Shown here: positions 46,003-57,034 of the stretch, piece after piece
Layout: every line of letters starts with the position of its first letter
How positions within the stretch are numbered: position 1 is the first letter of the stretch
Source of the DNA: Parahalioglobus pacificus
GTDB lineage: Bacteria > Pseudomonadota > Gammaproteobacteria > Pseudomonadales > Halieaceae
Direction of reading: 5' to 3'
Assembly (NCBI RefSeq): GCF_014652275.1
Contig: NZ_BMYM01000001.1
Coordinates: forward strand, 1,240,001 to 1,304,000
DNA length: 64,000 bases
The notes under the pieces: generated by a model
Told to the model about the DNA's origin: nothing
The model's input: the letters and a program-made list of their open reading frames with translations, nothing else
The model's database searches: none
Program-made: the position numbers and the translations under genes

Positions 46003-46985
46003 GCGGTATCACCCTGACCGTAGAGCGCCAGCGCACGCAGTGCATCATCGCGCTGCTTCTCACCCCGGCCCGGCGACACTGTGGCCCCGGGTATGCGCAA
46101 GCCATACTCCTCGCCACCGCCTTCTAGTTCCAACACCCAGAAACACAACTGCGATAAGCGTTGCTCAATTCCTACGCCTTCGAACTGCTCCCAATCCAAC
46201 CAGACACAACGATCGGCATAGGCCGCGTACTGCTTGCTCTGCAGCGCTTGCCCCCGGGCAAGCCCCTTCCAATACACCTGACGCAGGGAATCACCGCTTC
46301 GATAGTCCCTGAAACCGTAAAAATCGTCACTGCCCTCTCCCATAACGGCCGTGCCGTCGGCCGCGCTGGCAGAAATCCCCGCGGGTGCAGGGCAAGCCAG
46401 TGGCCTCGGGTACACCAGCGCATTGAGGTCTAAGGCTACCCAGGTCCAGCAACGCAACAAACCCAGTGGATAGCTGGTTTCAATGAGTAACCTCCCGGGA
46501 TTGAACCAGCCTCGCTCCCCGGCTCGAATGTGCAGGCGAACCGTTTGGGTGTCTTGCTCAACAATATTCACCAGTGCATCGTCGCTGTTCTCCCAGGCGA
46601 CGTGGAGCGCGTAGTGATCTCGGCGTTTGCCGCGCTCCAGCAGTAATTCAAACTCCGCCTGCTGCCCGGGAAACACAGACTGCGCACGCACACCGTGCAC
46701 CGTCATCCCCGACAAGTTGGCGTACGTGTGTAACACCGCCACTATAAACAGGGTGGTTAGCAGGAACGTGAGGCCAAAGCTGAGGTTGCTCTCATAGTTA
46801 ATGGCCGTCAGCAGCATAAGTAGCAAGCAGGCAAAAAAGAAAAAGCCCACCCGAGAGGGGAAGATAAAGATGCGCTTCTGATCAAGGGTGACTGAGCGCG
46901 CGGGCGGGATACGCCGATCTAGCCAGGCACGGAACCGGGTGCGAGTCGCCGTTTTTAGAGTCTGCCAACCGGACACCATCGCCAC
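45999..46985 (-). CDS. DUF58 domain membrane protein
   Basis: A 328-aa protein with two adjacent membrane helices (about residues 45-90) and the C-terminal DUF58 signature GFRDYRSGDSLRQVYWKGLA. DUF58 is a distant VWA relative that regularly partners MoxR ATPases. It lies 9 bp after moxR and overlaps tgpA by 4 bp. Its molecular role is unknown; in this module it probably links the ATPase to the membrane transglutaminase. Confidence 0.9.
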   Translation of the reverse strand: MAMVSGWQTLKTATRTRFRAWLDRRIPPARSVTLDQKRIFIFPSRVGFFFFACLLLMLLTAINYESNLSFGLTFLLTTLFIVAVLHTYANLSGMTVHGVRAQSVFPGQQAEFELLLERGKRRDHYALHVAWENSDDALVNIVEQDTQTVRLHIRAGERGWFNPGRLLIETSYPLGLLRCWTWVALDLNALVYPRPLACPAPAGISASAADGTAVMGEGSDDFYGFRDYRSGDSLRQVYWKGLARGQALQSKQYAAYADRCVWLDWEQFEGVGIEQRLSQLCFWVLELEGGGEEYGLRIPGATVSPGRGEKQRDDALRALALYGQGDTA

Positions 46986-46994
46986 GGCCCGCGG

Positions 46995-47969
46995 TTAGCG
47001 CCGCACCACATCGACGCCATGCATTAGCAGCTTAACCAGCGCTTGGCCATCGCCGGCATAATCGCCGGCGGCCACTAGTCGATGGCCAGCCACCGCGGGC
47101 AGAACCGCTTGAATATCCTCGGGGACGACATGGCGCCGACTATTCATCACCGCCCAGGTGCGGGCGCAGTCCAGCAGTGCCAGCGCACCGCGGGGTGAAA
47201 GCCCCACTGCAAACTCTGCGCTCTGGCGGCTGAACGCTACCAATCGCTGCACATAATCCAGCAGGCTGTCGGAGGTCTGCACCTCATCGATCGCCTGGCG
47301 CACAGTTGCCAGGCCCTGGGCATCAATAACCTGGGACAGTGACACTGTATTGCGCCCTCCCCGGGGTTTGGACAGCAACTCTCGCTCTGCCTGAGGGTGA
47401 GGGTAGCCCAGCTCCAATCGCATCAGGAAGCGGTCCAGCTGTGACTCGGGCAGTGGATAAGTGCCGGACTGGTGTATCGGGTTTTGCGTGGCAATGACGA
47501 AGAATGGTTCGGGCAGATCGCGAGTCTGGCCCTCGACTGTCACCTGTCCCTCTGCCATGGCTTCAAGCAGGGCGCTCTGGGTACGCGGGGTGGTGCGATT
47601 GATCTCATCTGCCAACAGCACCTGGGTAAAGACGGGACCGGGATGGAAGCTGAAGCTGGCAGTATCCCGGTCATAGACCGAGACGCCCAAGATATCGGCT
47701 GGCAATAAATCGCTGGTGAATTGAACCCGGTTATAAGACAGGCCCAGCACATCGGCCAGGGCGTGAGACAAGGTGGTCTTTCCCATACCCGGCAGGTCTT
47801 CAATCAGCAGATGCCCTCTTGCGAACAGGCAACACAGCGCCATTCGCACCTGAATTTCCTTACCGAGCACAACGCGGGACACCTCAGCTACGGCAGCGTC
47901 AATTAAACGCTCTACGCCAGCTCCCGTAGCGTCTTTGCCGGTGGCACTTGCAGAAATCGGGGAATTCAT
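46995..47969 (-). CDS. MoxR-family AAA+ ATPase of the DUF58/TgpA module
   Basis: A 324-aa AAA+ ATPase of the MoxR-proper subfamily. Walker A is EDLPGMGKTTL (about residues 57-67), Walker B QVLLADEINRTTPRTQSALL, sensor 1 FVIATQNPIHQSGTYPLPE, then ESQLDRFLMRL. Sequence details differ from the MoxR at 18.6 kb (there IDEVDKAD and GEPGTGKT), so the two belong to different subfamilies rather than being a recent duplication. First gene of moxR-DUF58-tgpA. Confidence 0.94.
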   Translation of the reverse strand: MNSPISASATGKDATGAGVERLIDAAVAEVSRVVLGKEIQVRMALCCLFARGHLLIEDLPGMGKTTLSHALADVLGLSYNRVQFTSDLLPADILGVSVYDRDTASFSFHPGPVFTQVLLADEINRTTPRTQSALLEAMAEGQVTVEGQTRDLPEPFFVIATQNPIHQSGTYPLPESQLDRFLMRLELGYPHPQAERELLSKPRGGRNTVSLSQVIDAQGLATVRQAIDEVQTSDSLLDYVQRLVAFSRQSAEFAVGLSPRGALALLDCARTWAVMNSRRHVVPEDIQAVLPAVAGHRLVAAGDYAGDGQALVKLLMHGVDVVRR

Positions 47970-47979
47970 GGGTAGTGTG

Positions 47980-49179
47980 TCAGCTCCCTATGGCGGTGAG
48001 GCCCAATTGCAAATCGCGCTTGATGTCATCCACATCCTCCAGCCCAACGGCGACGCGAATCAAACTGTGGCGAATGCCAATATCATCTCTTTGCGCCTGC
48101 GAGAGGCGGCCATGGGTGGTGGTTGCCGGGTGCACGATGGTTGTCTTGGCGTCACCGAGGTTTGCGGTCAAAGACACCAGACGCGTGGCGTTGATGCAAC
48201 GCCAAGCCTGCTCCTGACCGCCAACCACTTCAAACGACAGCACGCCACCAAAGGCACGCTGTTGTTGACGCGCTAACGCATGCCCGGGGTGGCTTTCCAG
48301 ACCCGCATAGTGCACGCGCTCCACGTTGGCCTGCTGGCTTAGCCACTTCGCCACATCCAATGCAGACCGACTATGGGCTTCCATACGCAGGCGCAGGGTT
48401 TCCAGACCTTTCATGAAGACCCAGGCATTGAACGCGCTCATGGTTGGACCGCAGGTCCGCAGGAACGTCACAACTTGATCCATCAATTCATGACGGCCCA
48501 CCACCGCGCCGCCGACACACCTGCCCTGCCCGTCCAGGTACTTGGTGGCGGAGTGAATGACGATGTCTGCCCCCAGCGACAACGGGAGTTGCAGAGCGGG
48601 CGTGCAGAAGCAGTTGTCGACAACGAGCAGACAGTCCGCGTCATCTGCCAGCGTACGCAGGGCCGCCAAATCGGCGACCTCGCACAGCGGATTAGAGGGT
48701 GTCTCCAGGAAAAACATGCGCGTGTTATCCCGCACGGCATCCCGCCAGGCGTCAACCTGCGCCAGGGGAACAAAGCTGACCTCAACACCAAAACGGCTCA
48801 GGTAATTACTGAACAGCCCTGTTGTTGTGCCAAACACATCGCGGGAACACACAACGTGGTCGCCGCTTTTGAGCAAGGCCATACAGGTGCTGAGAATTGC
48901 CGACATACCTGACGCCGTACCCACCGCCTGCTCCGCGCCTTCCAACGCTGCGATACGCTGCTCGAAGCCGCGCACCGTCGGGTTGGTGTAACGCGAGTAA
49001 ACATTACCCTGTGACTCACCGCTAAAGCGCGCTGCCGCATCCTCAGCAGAATCAAAGACAAAGCTGGATGTGGTGAAGATGGGTTCTGCGTGCTCTCCCT
49101 CGTGGGTACGCGACACACCAGCACGAATCGCCAGCGTGTCCGGGCCTGCCTCATCCAGAGGGTGTTCATCGCGGCTCAT
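47980..49179 (-). CDS. metZ: O-succinylhomoserine sulfhydrylase
   Basis: PLP-dependent gamma-replacement enzyme of the Cys/Met metabolism family, making homocysteine from O-succinylhomoserine and sulfide. The PLP lysine is in HSATKYLDGQGR (about residue 212); YSRYTNPTVRGFEQRIAALEG and VDNCFCTP are family blocks. Length is 399 aa. It lies 14 bp after purF, the conserved Pseudomonas order, which favours metZ over cystathionine gamma-synthase. Confidence 0.93.
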   Translation of the reverse strand: MSRDEHPLDEAGPDTLAIRAGVSRTHEGEHAEPIFTTSSFVFDSAEDAAARFSGESQGNVYSRYTNPTVRGFEQRIAALEGAEQAVGTASGMSAILSTCMALLKSGDHVVCSRDVFGTTTGLFSNYLSRFGVEVSFVPLAQVDAWRDAVRDNTRMFFLETPSNPLCEVADLAALRTLADDADCLLVVDNCFCTPALQLPLSLGADIVIHSATKYLDGQGRCVGGAVVGRHELMDQVVTFLRTCGPTMSAFNAWVFMKGLETLRLRMEAHSRSALDVAKWLSQQANVERVHYAGLESHPGHALARQQQRAFGGVLSFEVVGGQEQAWRCINATRLVSLTANLGDAKTTIVHPATTTHGRLSQAQRDDIGIRHSLIRVAVGLEDVDDIKRDLQLGLTAIGS

Positions 49180-49193
49180 AGCGCTACACCCCC

Positions 49194-50714
49194 TCAGATA
49201 TCGTTATGCAGACCGACGACAGCGCCCTCGGCGGCCATCGCGGCGCGGCGCTCTGACTGCGCCTCATCATTGCGTTGCGCTTCGATATGATCGAGATACC
49301 CCTGGTCAACGTCTCCGGTGATGTATTCGCCATTGAACACTGAGCAGTCAAAGCCGCTTGCGGCTTCATTGCCTTCGTGAGAACAGGCAACCAGATCTTC
49401 CAGGTCCTGGAAAACCAGGGAATCGGCACCAATCAGTTCGCAAACCTCTGCCTCCGTGCGGCCGTGGGCAATGAGTTCTGTCGCGGACGGCATATCAATG
49501 CCATACACATTGGGATAACGCACCGGGGGAGCTGCCGAGGCAAAATAGACCTTGTTTGCACCGGCATCACGTGCCATTTCAATGATTTGCCGGCAGGTCG
49601 TACCGCGGACAATCGAGTCGTCGACCAGCATCACGTTCTTACCCTTAAATTCCAGCGGCACGGGGTTGAGCTTCTGGCGAACCGACTTCTTGCGCTGACT
49701 CTGCCCGGGCATGATAAAGGTGCGCCCGATGTAGCGATTCTTCATAAAGCCTTCACGGAACTTGATGCCTAACTCGGTCGCCATGGCCTGACCTGCAATC
49801 CGGCTGGTGTCGGGGATGGGGATAATCACGTCGATATCGTGATCCGCGTGCTCGCGCAGAACCTTCCGCGCAAGCCGCTCACCCTGACGCATACGGGTCT
49901 TGTAAACCGAAATACCGTCCATGAGCGAGTCGGGACGCGCAAAGTACACGTGCTCAAAGATGCAGGGCGCCAGTTGCGTATGCTCAGCGCATTGCTGCCT
50001 ATGCAGGTTGCCCGCGCTGTCGATAAAGATCGCCTCGCCAGGCGCCACATCACCCAGCATGGTGTATCCCAGCACATCAAGGGCAACGCTCTCAGACGCC
50101 ACCATGTGCTCGCGCCCTTCATCCGTATCGCGGTAGCCGACCACCAAAGGGCGGATGCCGTAGGGATCGCGGAAAGCCAGCACCCCATGATCGACCAGCA
50201 TGGCCACCGCCGCGTACCCACCACGACACCGACGATGAACAGCACCCACCGCAGTGAAGATATCCGCCGCCGCTGGGCTTAGTTTCCCAAGCGTTTGAAG
50301 CTCATGGGCAAAGACATTCAACAGGACTTCGGAGTCAGAGTCGGTGTTCAAGTGACGCAGGTCGCTCTGAAACAACTCCTTGGCCAGGGCATCTGCATTG
50401 GTGAGGTTGCCGTTGTGGGCAAGGGCGATGCCGTAAGGCGAGTTGACGTAGAAAGGCTGTGCCAGCGCGGTGCCGGAACTCCCCGCCGTGGGGTAGCGCA
50501 CATGGCCGATACCGATGCTGCCGCTCAAACGCTGCATATGGTGCTGGCGAAAAACATCGCGCACCAGCCCTTCACTTTTGCGCTGGCTAAATTTCCCACC
50601 GTGGCAGGTCATGATCCCCGCCGCATCCTGGCCGCGGTGCTGCAACACGGTCAGTGCATCGTAAATATCGGGGGCGATATCAGACTTACCAACTATACCG
50701 ACCAGGCCACACAT
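49194..50714 (-). CDS. purF: amidophosphoribosyltransferase
   Basis: First committed enzyme of purine synthesis, forming phosphoribosylamine from PRPP and glutamine. The Ntn nucleophile Cys2 opens [11 protein letters not shown], and [11 protein letters not shown] and the glutaminase core follow. The PRPP loop is [13 protein letters not shown] (about residues 361-373). Length is 506 aa. It follows cvpA by 29 bp, the classical cvpA-purF pair. Confidence 0.98.
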   Translation of the reverse strand: MCGLVGIVGKSDIAPDIYDALTVLQHRGQDAAGIMTCHGGKFSQRKSEGLVRDVFRQHHMQRLSGSIGIGHVRYPTAGSSGTALAQPFYVNSPYGIALAHNGNLTNADALAKELFQSDLRHLNTDSDSEVLLNVFAHELQTLGKLSPAAADIFTAVGAVHRRCRGGYAAVAMLVDHGVLAFRDPYGIRPLVVGYRDTDEGREHMVASESVALDVLGYTMLGDVAPGEAIFIDSAGNLHRQQCAEHTQLAPCIFEHVYFARPDSLMDGISVYKTRMRQGERLARKVLREHADHDIDVIIPIPDTSRIAGQAMATELGIKFREGFMKNRYIGRTFIMPGQSQRKKSVRQKLNPVPLEFKGKNVMLVDDSIVRGTTCRQIIEMARDAGANKVYFASAAPPVRYPNVYGIDMPSATELIAHGRTEAEVCELIGADSLVFQDLEDLVACSHEGNEAASGFDCSVFNGEYITGDVDQGYLDHIEAQRNDEAQSERRAAMAAEGAVVGLHNDI

Positions 50715-50743
50715 GCGTTTTTCCTCAGTTCTGCGCAGCCAGG

Positions 50744-51271
50744 CTACGCGGTCACGGCAGGCACATCGCCCGACCGAATCTTGTCAAACATCTGGTACGA
50801 CCAGTTCATCAGCATATCGATGTGCGGCATCAGCCGCGACTCGTACACCCATTGCTGCTCAGTTGGCGGCACCAGTTCGCGCAGCAAATAGATCAGTGCC
50901 ATCACAATGATCAGCCCGCGCGCAAAACCAAAAACTGTACCCAGGAGGCGGTCGAGCAGGCCCAGGCCTGTTGCTTTCAACAGCCTCGATACGCCCATGG
51001 CGATGGCACCACTGACCACCAATACTCCAAGGAATATCAGCGACCAGGCGACGATATAGCGCCCGGTGATGTTCTCGATCACGCCCGCCAGATAGGTAGA
51101 CACCTCACTGGCAAAAAGGTTTGCCAGGACGAAGGCGACAACCCACCCCGCCAGAGACAGCGCCTCACGCGTGAACCCTCGCCACAAACTGATCAGCGTA
51201 GACACGCAGACGACCACGACAATGAACCAGTCCAGGCCGTTGAAGCCGCTGATATCGGGCAGGCTAATCAC
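50744..51271 (-). CDS. cvpA: CvpA family membrane protein
   Basis: A 175-aa inner-membrane protein with four predicted helices. The N-terminus [31 protein letters not shown] (quoted in pieces: FNGLDWFIV and [11 protein letters not shown]) and the [18 protein letters not shown] segment are family features. Known for colicin V production and envelope stress resistance in enterics. Encoded directly before purF, as in most gammaproteobacteria. Confidence 0.95.
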   Translation of the reverse strand: MISLPDISGFNGLDWFIVVVVCVSTLISLWRGFTREALSLAGWVVAFVLANLFASEVSTYLAGVIENITGRYIVAWSLIFLGVLVVSGAIAMGVSRLLKATGLGLLDRLLGTVFGFARGLIIVMALIYLLRELVPPTEQQWVYESRLMPHIDMLMNWSYQMFDKIRSGDVPAVTA

Positions 51272-51298
51272 GCGAGCCTCTGGGCGGCCCGGCTGGCA

Positions 51299-52006
51299 TT
51301 AGGGCACATAACGCGCGATCAGCGACTGGACACCGAAGCTGGCATCCACCCGGGGCTTGATAGACTCTAGTTTGGCCTTTTCAAACTTCGGTCCGATGTA
51401 GACACGGTAGAGTGTCTTGTCGCCGCGCTTGATGGGTCTCACGTAGGCTTTCTCATCGACCCGCACCAGCTCGTCACGCAGTTGATTGGCTTTGTCTTTA
51501 CTACTCACCGTTGCGACCTGGAGAATCCAGGCCACTGGAATACCCTGCGCATCCAGCGCCGGTTTCACAGGGGCTTCGCTGCGCGTCTGAGCAGGTTCGT
51601 TCGCCACACTTTGCAGGGGCTGTGATGTCTCCGCCGTCTCCGGGCGCGGCTGCTCTACCGGCGTTTCAGGCTCAGCCTCTGGCGTTTCATCCGGGTTCTT
51701 AATCGCCGTTTCAGACTCTGCATCGCCGTAACTTCCGAAGGTGAACGTGGGATCCAGCGACATACCGAATGTGGATTGCTCATCAGCGCGCACACTGTCT
51801 TGGGTTGTGCTGCGCTGTGCAGGCGTCAAGCCCGCTGCTGTGGGTGGCTCTATGGGCGTAGTGTCGACAACCGGCGGCTCTTCCATGGCGGTTGCCACCG
51901 CGCGCACATCATCCTCGGGCTGTACAAAAATGATCGGCCAAAATACAACACCCAGCGCCAGCAATATCAATGCGCCGATCAATCGTTGTTTCAGGATGGT
52001 ATTCAC
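51299..52006 (-). CDS. dedD: SPOR-domain cell division protein DedD-like
   Basis: Bitopic inner-membrane protein: a short basic N-terminus (VNTILKQRL), one helix (IGALILLALGVVFWPIIF, about residues 10-27), a Pro/Glu/Thr-rich periplasmic linker and a C-terminal SPOR domain (about residues 155-235) that binds denuded septal peptidoglycan. GTG 52006 overlaps the folC stop (GTGA) and gives 235 aa; a frame 43 codons longer inside folC is rejected. Order folC-dedD-cvpA-purF is conserved. Confidence 0.92.
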   Translation of the reverse strand: MNTILKQRLIGALILLALGVVFWPIIFVQPEDDVRAVATAMEEPPVVDTTPIEPPTAAGLTPAQRSTTQDSVRADEQSTFGMSLDPTFTFGSYGDAESETAIKNPDETPEAEPETPVEQPRPETAETSQPLQSVANEPAQTRSEAPVKPALDAQGIPVAWILQVATVSSKDKANQLRDELVRVDEKAYVRPIKRGDKTLYRVYIGPKFEKAKLESIKPRVDASFGVQSLIARYVP

Positions 52007-53292
52007 GCTGTGTGATGTCTCGCCTGTTTCGCACGGTCTTTTTGCAAGCATGCCAGTGCAGCAGCCACAGTAAAGAAGGAACCGAACACGACCAACCGAT
52101 CCCCCGTCTGCAGCAAGGTAAATACACGGCGCCAAGCCTGCCTCACATTCTTGCTGACACTGATCATATGGCCTCCAGATTCGTGCACGATGGCCGCCAG
52201 ATCGCTGGCACGAGCAGCTCTGGCCACGCCGGGCAAGTCCGCCAGAAACCAGGCATCGAACCCTTCGCCACAGGCGCGAATCATACCATGAAGATCCTTG
52301 TCAGACATGGCGTTGAACAGCGCAATTGTTCTCCCCTCACAGGGATTTGAGATCAGATGCTCATGCAGTTTATGAACAGCCGCCGGGTTGTGGGCAACGT
52401 CCATCACCACATCAACCTCCTCATGGGCGACGTGTTGCAAGCGCCCGGTGACCTGCAGCGCCGACACGCTGGCCAACACCGGCGCTGCTGTAATATCCAC
52501 GCCGGCCAACAGCAGCGCTTGCAGCGCTGCCCCCACGTTCTCGGCATACAGCGATGCAGGACCGTCGAGCATCAATGGCAGCGCCTCACCCGCGGCCTGC
52601 AGCTGTAACTTATGCCCGGCGCCGCTGGTTTCAGACTGCCAGTCTCGACCAATCACAAGGTATTGGGAGGCGGCACCCGGGCGCAGCAGACTATCCGGCG
52701 GCTCTCGGTCAGCAATGACTGCAGGGCTGTTGCTTCTCAAGATACCGGCTTTCTCGGCCCCGATCAGTTCACGGGTATCGCCCAGCCAGTCCTGGTGATC
52801 GAGGTCTATGCGCGTGATAACAGCGACTGTGGGGTCAACGATATTGACGGCGTCCAGACGCCCACCAAGGCCGACTTCAAGCACTGCCATTTCCACTCCC
52901 ACCCGAGCAAACACGACAAGCGCAGCCAGGGTCGCCATCTCAAAATACGTGAGTGACACATTCGCGCGTGCGGCATCGATACTCGCAAATGCATCGGTGA
53001 TCATGCCATCCGGCACAGGTAGGCCGTCGATGCGAATGCGCTCGTTAAAGGCGAGAAAGTGTGGTGATGTGTACACGCCCACTCGCGTACCTGCGGCAAC
53101 CAGTCCCGCCTCGCACACGGCAGCCACAGAGCCTTTACCGTTGGTACCCGCTACCGTGATTACTGATGCGGGAAAAGGGAGTAAACCCAGCTGCTGAGCG
53201 ACTGCGGTTACGCGATCAAGCCCAAGTTCTATCTCGGTGGGATGACGTGCTTCCAGTTCCTGCAGCCACTGGCTGAGAGAGCGTTCAGTCAT
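52003..53292 (-). CDS. folC: dihydrofolate synthase / folylpolyglutamate synthase
   Basis: Mur-ligase-like enzyme adding glutamate to dihydropteroate and tetrahydrofolates. P-loop [13 protein letters not shown] at about residues 46-58, then [17 protein letters not shown], and [10 protein letters not shown] in the central domain. Length is 429 aa. Its 5' end overlaps accD by 8 bp and its 3' end overlaps dedD by 4 bp. Confidence 0.97.
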   Translation of the reverse strand: MTERSLSQWLQELEARHPTEIELGLDRVTAVAQQLGLLPFPASVITVAGTNGKGSVAAVCEAGLVAAGTRVGVYTSPHFLAFNERIRIDGLPVPDGMITDAFASIDAARANVSLTYFEMATLAALVVFARVGVEMAVLEVGLGGRLDAVNIVDPTVAVITRIDLDHQDWLGDTRELIGAEKAGILRSNSPAVIADREPPDSLLRPGAASQYLVIGRDWQSETSGAGHKLQLQAAGEALPLMLDGPASLYAENVGAALQALLLAGVDITAAPVLASVSALQVTGRLQHVAHEEVDVVMDVAHNPAAVHKLHEHLISNPCEGRTIALFNAMSDKDLHGMIRACGEGFDAWFLADLPGVARAARASDLAAIVHESGGHMISVSKNVRQAWRRVFTLLQTGDRLVVFGSFFTVAAALACLQKDRAKQARHHTA

Positions 53293-54232
53293 CCAATGCG
53301 CGGACGGCTTGCTCTCCCGCCTGCAGCTCGCCGTCTTCAGCCAGTTCCAACTCAGTTGAGATGACCTCGGCAGGCGGCGCCTGGTCCGTCAGCTTGGCCA
53401 GAATACGCGCCAGGGTAGCGCGCATGTCATTGCGATGGACGATCATGTCGATGGCGCCGTGCTCGAGCAAAAACTCACTGCGCTGGAAACCCTTGGGCAG
53501 CTTCTGACGAATCGTCTGTTCAATGATATTCGGACCGGCAAAACCGGCCCTTGCATCGGGCTCCGCAACGTTGATATCGCCAAGCAGGGCCAGTGAAGCA
53601 GACACACCGCCATAAATCGGGTCCGTCATCACAGAAACGTAGGGCACGCTGGACTGCTTCATGCGCTCCAGAACCGCACTGGTCTTGGCCATCTGCATCA
53701 GGGAGATCAGCGCTTCCTGCATACGGGCGCCGCCGGACGCTGAGAAGCAAACAAGAGGCACGCCGTCCGACAGAGCCTGGCGGGCAGCGCGGGCAAACTT
53801 CTCGCCCACCGCGTAACCCATGGAGCCACCGTGAAAATTGAATTCGAATGCGACGGCAACTACCGGCATACCGGACAGCGCACCAGACATCGCAACCAGG
53901 GCGTCTTTCTCGCCAGTACTCTTCTGGGCGGCGTTCAACCGGTCTTTGTAGCGCTTCTTATCTTTGAATTTGAGTCGATCAACAGGCTCTATGTCGGCAT
54001 AGATTTCCTCGCGGCCATCTTCATCCAGAAAGATATCGAGGCGTCTGCGCGCGCCAATGCGCATGTGGTGATCACACTTGGGGCAGACGTCGTTATTGCG
54101 CTCCAAATCGGGCCGGTACAGCACCGAATCGCATTTCACGCACTTCTTCCAAAGCCCTTCCGGAACACTGGCACGGTCGCTTGATTCGCTCTTGCGCACG
54201 CCAGCCGGCAGAATCTTGTCTATCCAGCTCAT
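53285..54232 (-). CDS. accD: acetyl-CoA carboxylase carboxyltransferase beta subunit
   Basis: Transfers carboxyl from biotin to acetyl-CoA in fatty-acid synthesis, together with AccA. The N-terminal zinc ribbon CVKC...CPKC (about residues 31-54) and the crotonase-fold block [31 protein letters not shown] are present. Length is 315 aa, with a slightly long acidic C-terminal tail. Lies 45 bp after trpA and overlaps folC by 8 bp. Confidence 0.98.
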   Translation of the reverse strand: MSWIDKILPAGVRKSESSDRASVPEGLWKKCVKCDSVLYRPDLERNNDVCPKCDHHMRIGARRRLDIFLDEDGREEIYADIEPVDRLKFKDKKRYKDRLNAAQKSTGEKDALVAMSGALSGMPVVAVAFEFNFHGGSMGYAVGEKFARAARQALSDGVPLVCFSASGGARMQEALISLMQMAKTSAVLERMKQSSVPYVSVMTDPIYGGVSASLALLGDINVAEPDARAGFAGPNIIEQTIRQKLPKGFQRSEFLLEHGAIDMIVHRNDMRATLARILAKLTDQAPPAEVISTELELAEDGELQAGEQAVRALDD

Positions 54233-54277
54233 GTAACCCCCCCTGTAACGCGGCCATTATAGACCCGAGGCAAGGTC

Positions 54278-55099
54278 TCAGGAAGTTGTTCGATCTATTC
54301 CGGCGCGAATTTCCTGAACCAGGGCACCTGCCGCGGTGATGGCTGCTTCCGAAGACTCACCCTGCGCCAGAACATCTGCCACGCGCTGCACCAGTGCACT
54401 GCCCACAACCACGCCGTCTGCCACTTTGGCGACGGCCTCGGCAGAGTCCGCGTCTTTGATACCGAAGCCCACAGCAACGGGCAAAGTGGTATGAGCGCGA
54501 ATACGCTCGACCTGACGTCTTACATCGTCGACGTCCAGATGCCCCGCCCCGGTTACGCCTTTAAGGGAAACGTAGTAAATGAATCCGCTGGCCTGACCAG
54601 CGATCAGGGGCAACCGCGGGTCTGGCGTTGTAGGTGCAATCAGAAAAATGTTGTCCATGCCGACGCGCTTGAGCTGTGCATTGACCTGGTCGACTTCCTC
54701 GGGGGGCACATCTACGGTCAACAATGCATCCACACCCGCCTCGCTGGCAGCATCGGCAAAGGCGGCATAACCCATGTATTCCACCGGGTTTGCGTAACCC
54801 ATAAGGAGCAGCGGTGTGTCCTTATCGGTCTCGCGAAACTGTCGTACCAATTCCAGCACACCGCGAAGACGCATGCCGCTGTCCAGTGCGCGCTCGTGGC
54901 CCAGCTGTATCGTCGGACCTTCGGACATGGGGTCGGAGAACGGGACACCTAACTCCAGAATGTCGGCCCCGTTAGCAACCAGTGTATGCAGCAGCTCTGC
55001 GGTAACTTCCGGGGTGGGGTCACCGGCTACCACGTAGGTCACCAATGCCTTACGCCCCTGCTCGGCCAATGCTTGAAATCGGCCCGCTATACGGCTCAC
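54278..55099 (-). CDS. trpA: tryptophan synthase alpha subunit
   Basis: Cleaves indole-3-glycerol phosphate to indole and glyceraldehyde-3-phosphate. The catalytic Glu and Asp are in ILELGVPFSDPMSEGPTIQ (about residues 48-66); FIYYVSLKGVTGAG and VAVGFGIKDADSA bind phosphate. GTG 55099, 9 bases after AGGGA, gives 273 aa and leaves a 13-bp gap to trpB; an 11-codon longer frame overlapping trpB is less likely. Confidence 0.96.
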   Translation of the reverse strand: MSRIAGRFQALAEQGRKALVTYVVAGDPTPEVTAELLHTLVANGADILELGVPFSDPMSEGPTIQLGHERALDSGMRLRGVLELVRQFRETDKDTPLLLMGYANPVEYMGYAAFADAASEAGVDALLTVDVPPEEVDQVNAQLKRVGMDNIFLIAPTTPDPRLPLIAGQASGFIYYVSLKGVTGAGHLDVDDVRRQVERIRAHTTLPVAVGFGIKDADSAEAVAKVADGVVVGSALVQRVADVLAQGESSEAAITAAGALVQEIRAGIDRTTS

Positions 55100-55112
55100 G
55101 CGTGTATTTCCC

Positions 55113-56333
55113 TTACAGTTCGATACCGTCAATTTCGGCGACGGTCAGAATATCTTTGTCCCCGCGCCCCGATAGATTCACGATAATCTGCTGATCCGGC
55201 GTCATCTGTGCAGCCAGTTTCTCTGCATAGGCCAGGGCGTGGGCGGTTTCCAGGGCCGGCATAATACCCTCAATCCGCGTTAATTTGTGGAACGCTGCCA
55301 GCGCTTCGTCATCATTGGCCGCCACATAGTTCACGCGACCAATGTCTTTAAGCCATGAATGCTCAGGTCCTACGCCAGGATAATCCAAGCCTGCGGATAC
55401 CGAGTGGGTATGGATGATCTGGCCATCCTCGTCCTGCATCAGATAGGTGCGATTGCCATGGAGCACGCCGGGGATTCCCGCGGTGAGCGGCGCCGCATGC
55501 TGGCCAGTTTCAACGCCATGCCCGCCAGCTTCGACGCCATACATAGCGACTGACTCATCGGGCAGGAAGGGGTGAAACAACCCAATCGCATTCGAGCCGC
55601 CGCCTACACAGGCCACCAGCGCGTCGGGCAACTTGCCCGTCTGCGCCAGTGATTGAGCTCTAGCCTCTCTGCCGATCACGCACTGAAAGTCGCGCACCAG
55701 CATGGGGTACGGGTGAGGCCCCGCCACAGTGCCAATAATGTAAAAAGTGTCATCGACATTGGTGACCCAATCCCGCATCGCCTCATTCATGGCATCTTTG
55801 AGAGTGCGAGAGCCCGAGGTGACGGGAATCACCTCTGCGCCCAGCAATTTCATGCGATAGACATTCAGCGCCTGGCGCCGTACGTCCTCTTCACCCATAA
55901 AGACATGGCACTCAAGGCCCAGACGAGCCGCAATCGTAGCGCTGGCAACACCGTGCTGTCCCGCACCCGTCTCTGCGATGACGCGCTTCTTGCCCATATG
56001 CTTGGCCAGCAGCGCCTGCCCCACGGTGTTGTTCACCTTGTGAGCACCCGTGTGGTTCAGGTCTTCCCGCTTAAGGAAGATACGCGCACCGCCAGTTTGG
56101 TCTGACCAGCGACGGGCCTCATAAAGCGGTGACGGACGACCCACGTAGTGCGCCATGTCCTCGTCAAACTCACGCTGAAATTCAGCATCATCCGCCAACC
56201 TGCGGTATAACGCCTCCAGTTCAGCCAGCGCCGACATCAGCGTCTCGGCAACAAACTTGCCGCCATAGTCCCCAAAGCGCCCCTGCGCATCGGGCACCGA
56301 AGCGTATTGCTCTGGATTGATTTCACTGGTCAT
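55113..56333 (-). CDS. trpB: tryptophan synthase beta subunit
   Basis: PLP enzyme condensing indole with serine. [14 protein letters not shown] opens the fold; the PLP lysine is in [20 protein letters not shown] (about residue 100), and [10 protein letters not shown] is the cofactor phosphate loop. Length is 406 aa. It lies between trpF and trpA; in Pseudomonas trpBA sits elsewhere with trpI, so the trpFBA grouping here resembles other proteobacteria. Confidence 0.98.
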   Translation of the reverse strand: MTSEINPEQYASVPDAQGRFGDYGGKFVAETLMSALAELEALYRRLADDAEFQREFDEDMAHYVGRPSPLYEARRWSDQTGGARIFLKREDLNHTGAHKVNNTVGQALLAKHMGKKRVIAETGAGQHGVASATIAARLGLECHVFMGEEDVRRQALNVYRMKLLGAEVIPVTSGSRTLKDAMNEAMRDWVTNVDDTFYIIGTVAGPHPYPMLVRDFQCVIGREARAQSLAQTGKLPDALVACVGGGSNAIGLFHPFLPDESVAMYGVEAGGHGVETGQHAAPLTAGIPGVLHGNRTYLMQDEDGQIIHTHSVSAGLDYPGVGPEHSWLKDIGRVNYVAANDDEALAAFHKLTRIEGIMPALETAHALAYAEKLAAQMTPDQQIIVNLSGRGDKDILTVAEIDGIEL

Positions 56334-56352
56334 GGGAATCCCCTACCGCTAT

Positions 56353-56976
56353 TTAAGTATTGGCCGCACGCACGGCCTCGCAAAATTTCTGTATCAATGC
56401 CGGATCTTTAACGCCTGGAGCACTTTCAACGCCGCCACTGACATCCACAGCTGCCGGTGACAGTCGGGTAATCGCATCACCCACGTTATCGGGCGACAAA
56501 CCACCTGCAAGCACAATCGGTGTATCCAGCTGTGCGGCCAGCGACCAATTGAACACCTCGCCAGTACCACCGGGCACCCCGGGCTTATAACTGTCTAATA
56601 GGATGGCATCAGCACCGGAATACCGGTCTACGTCAGCTGCCAGCGACTGCGCCTCGCGCACCCGCAGCGCCTTCATCCACGGACGGTGATGCTGTAAGCA
56701 CTGCTCGGGGGTTTCCTCACCGTGAAACTGCAGCATTCCCAAGGACACGGCCCCAAGAACATCGCGAATTGTCTCTGCTTGAGCATCAACAAACAGCCCC
56801 ACCGCTGTAACAAATGGCGGCAAAACTTCGACAATGGCGGCCGCCTGTTCCGGTGTCACAGCTCTTGGACTCGGCGGGTAAAAAACCAGGCCTATGGCAT
56901 CCGCACCACATTCAGCAGCAACGAGCGCATCCTCAGCGCGCGTAATTCCGCAAATCTTGATTCGAGTGAGTGCCAC
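56353..56976 (-). CDS. trpF: phosphoribosylanthranilate isomerase
   Basis: TIM-barrel Amadori isomerase of tryptophan synthesis. The general base cysteine is in KICGITR (about residues 6-12) and the acid Asp near [16 protein letters not shown] forms the C-terminal phosphate site. The frame is open 57 codons further upstream, but GTG 56976 is directly before the conserved start and gives a 207-aa product of family length. It lies 58 bp after truA; no leader peptide or attenuator is seen. Confidence 0.95.
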   Translation of the reverse strand: MALTRIKICGITRAEDALVAAECGADAIGLVFYPPSPRAVTPEQAAAIVEVLPPFVTAVGLFVDAQAETIRDVLGAVSLGMLQFHGEETPEQCLQHHRPWMKALRVREAQSLAADVDRYSGADAILLDSYKPGVPGGTGEVFNWSLAAQLDTPIVLAGGLSPDNVGDAITRLSPAAVDVSGGVESAPGVKDPALIQKFCEAVRAANT

Positions 56977-57034
56977 GCGCTTTTCTACTGAAAACTTCCA
57001 GCGAGCAATGATAACAGAAGCCGAGGCTGAGAAC

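Noticed and set aside
56977-57034. Tryptophan attenuator or leader peptide before trpF
   Set aside because: The 58-bp gap shows no tandem Trp codons or alternative hairpins.
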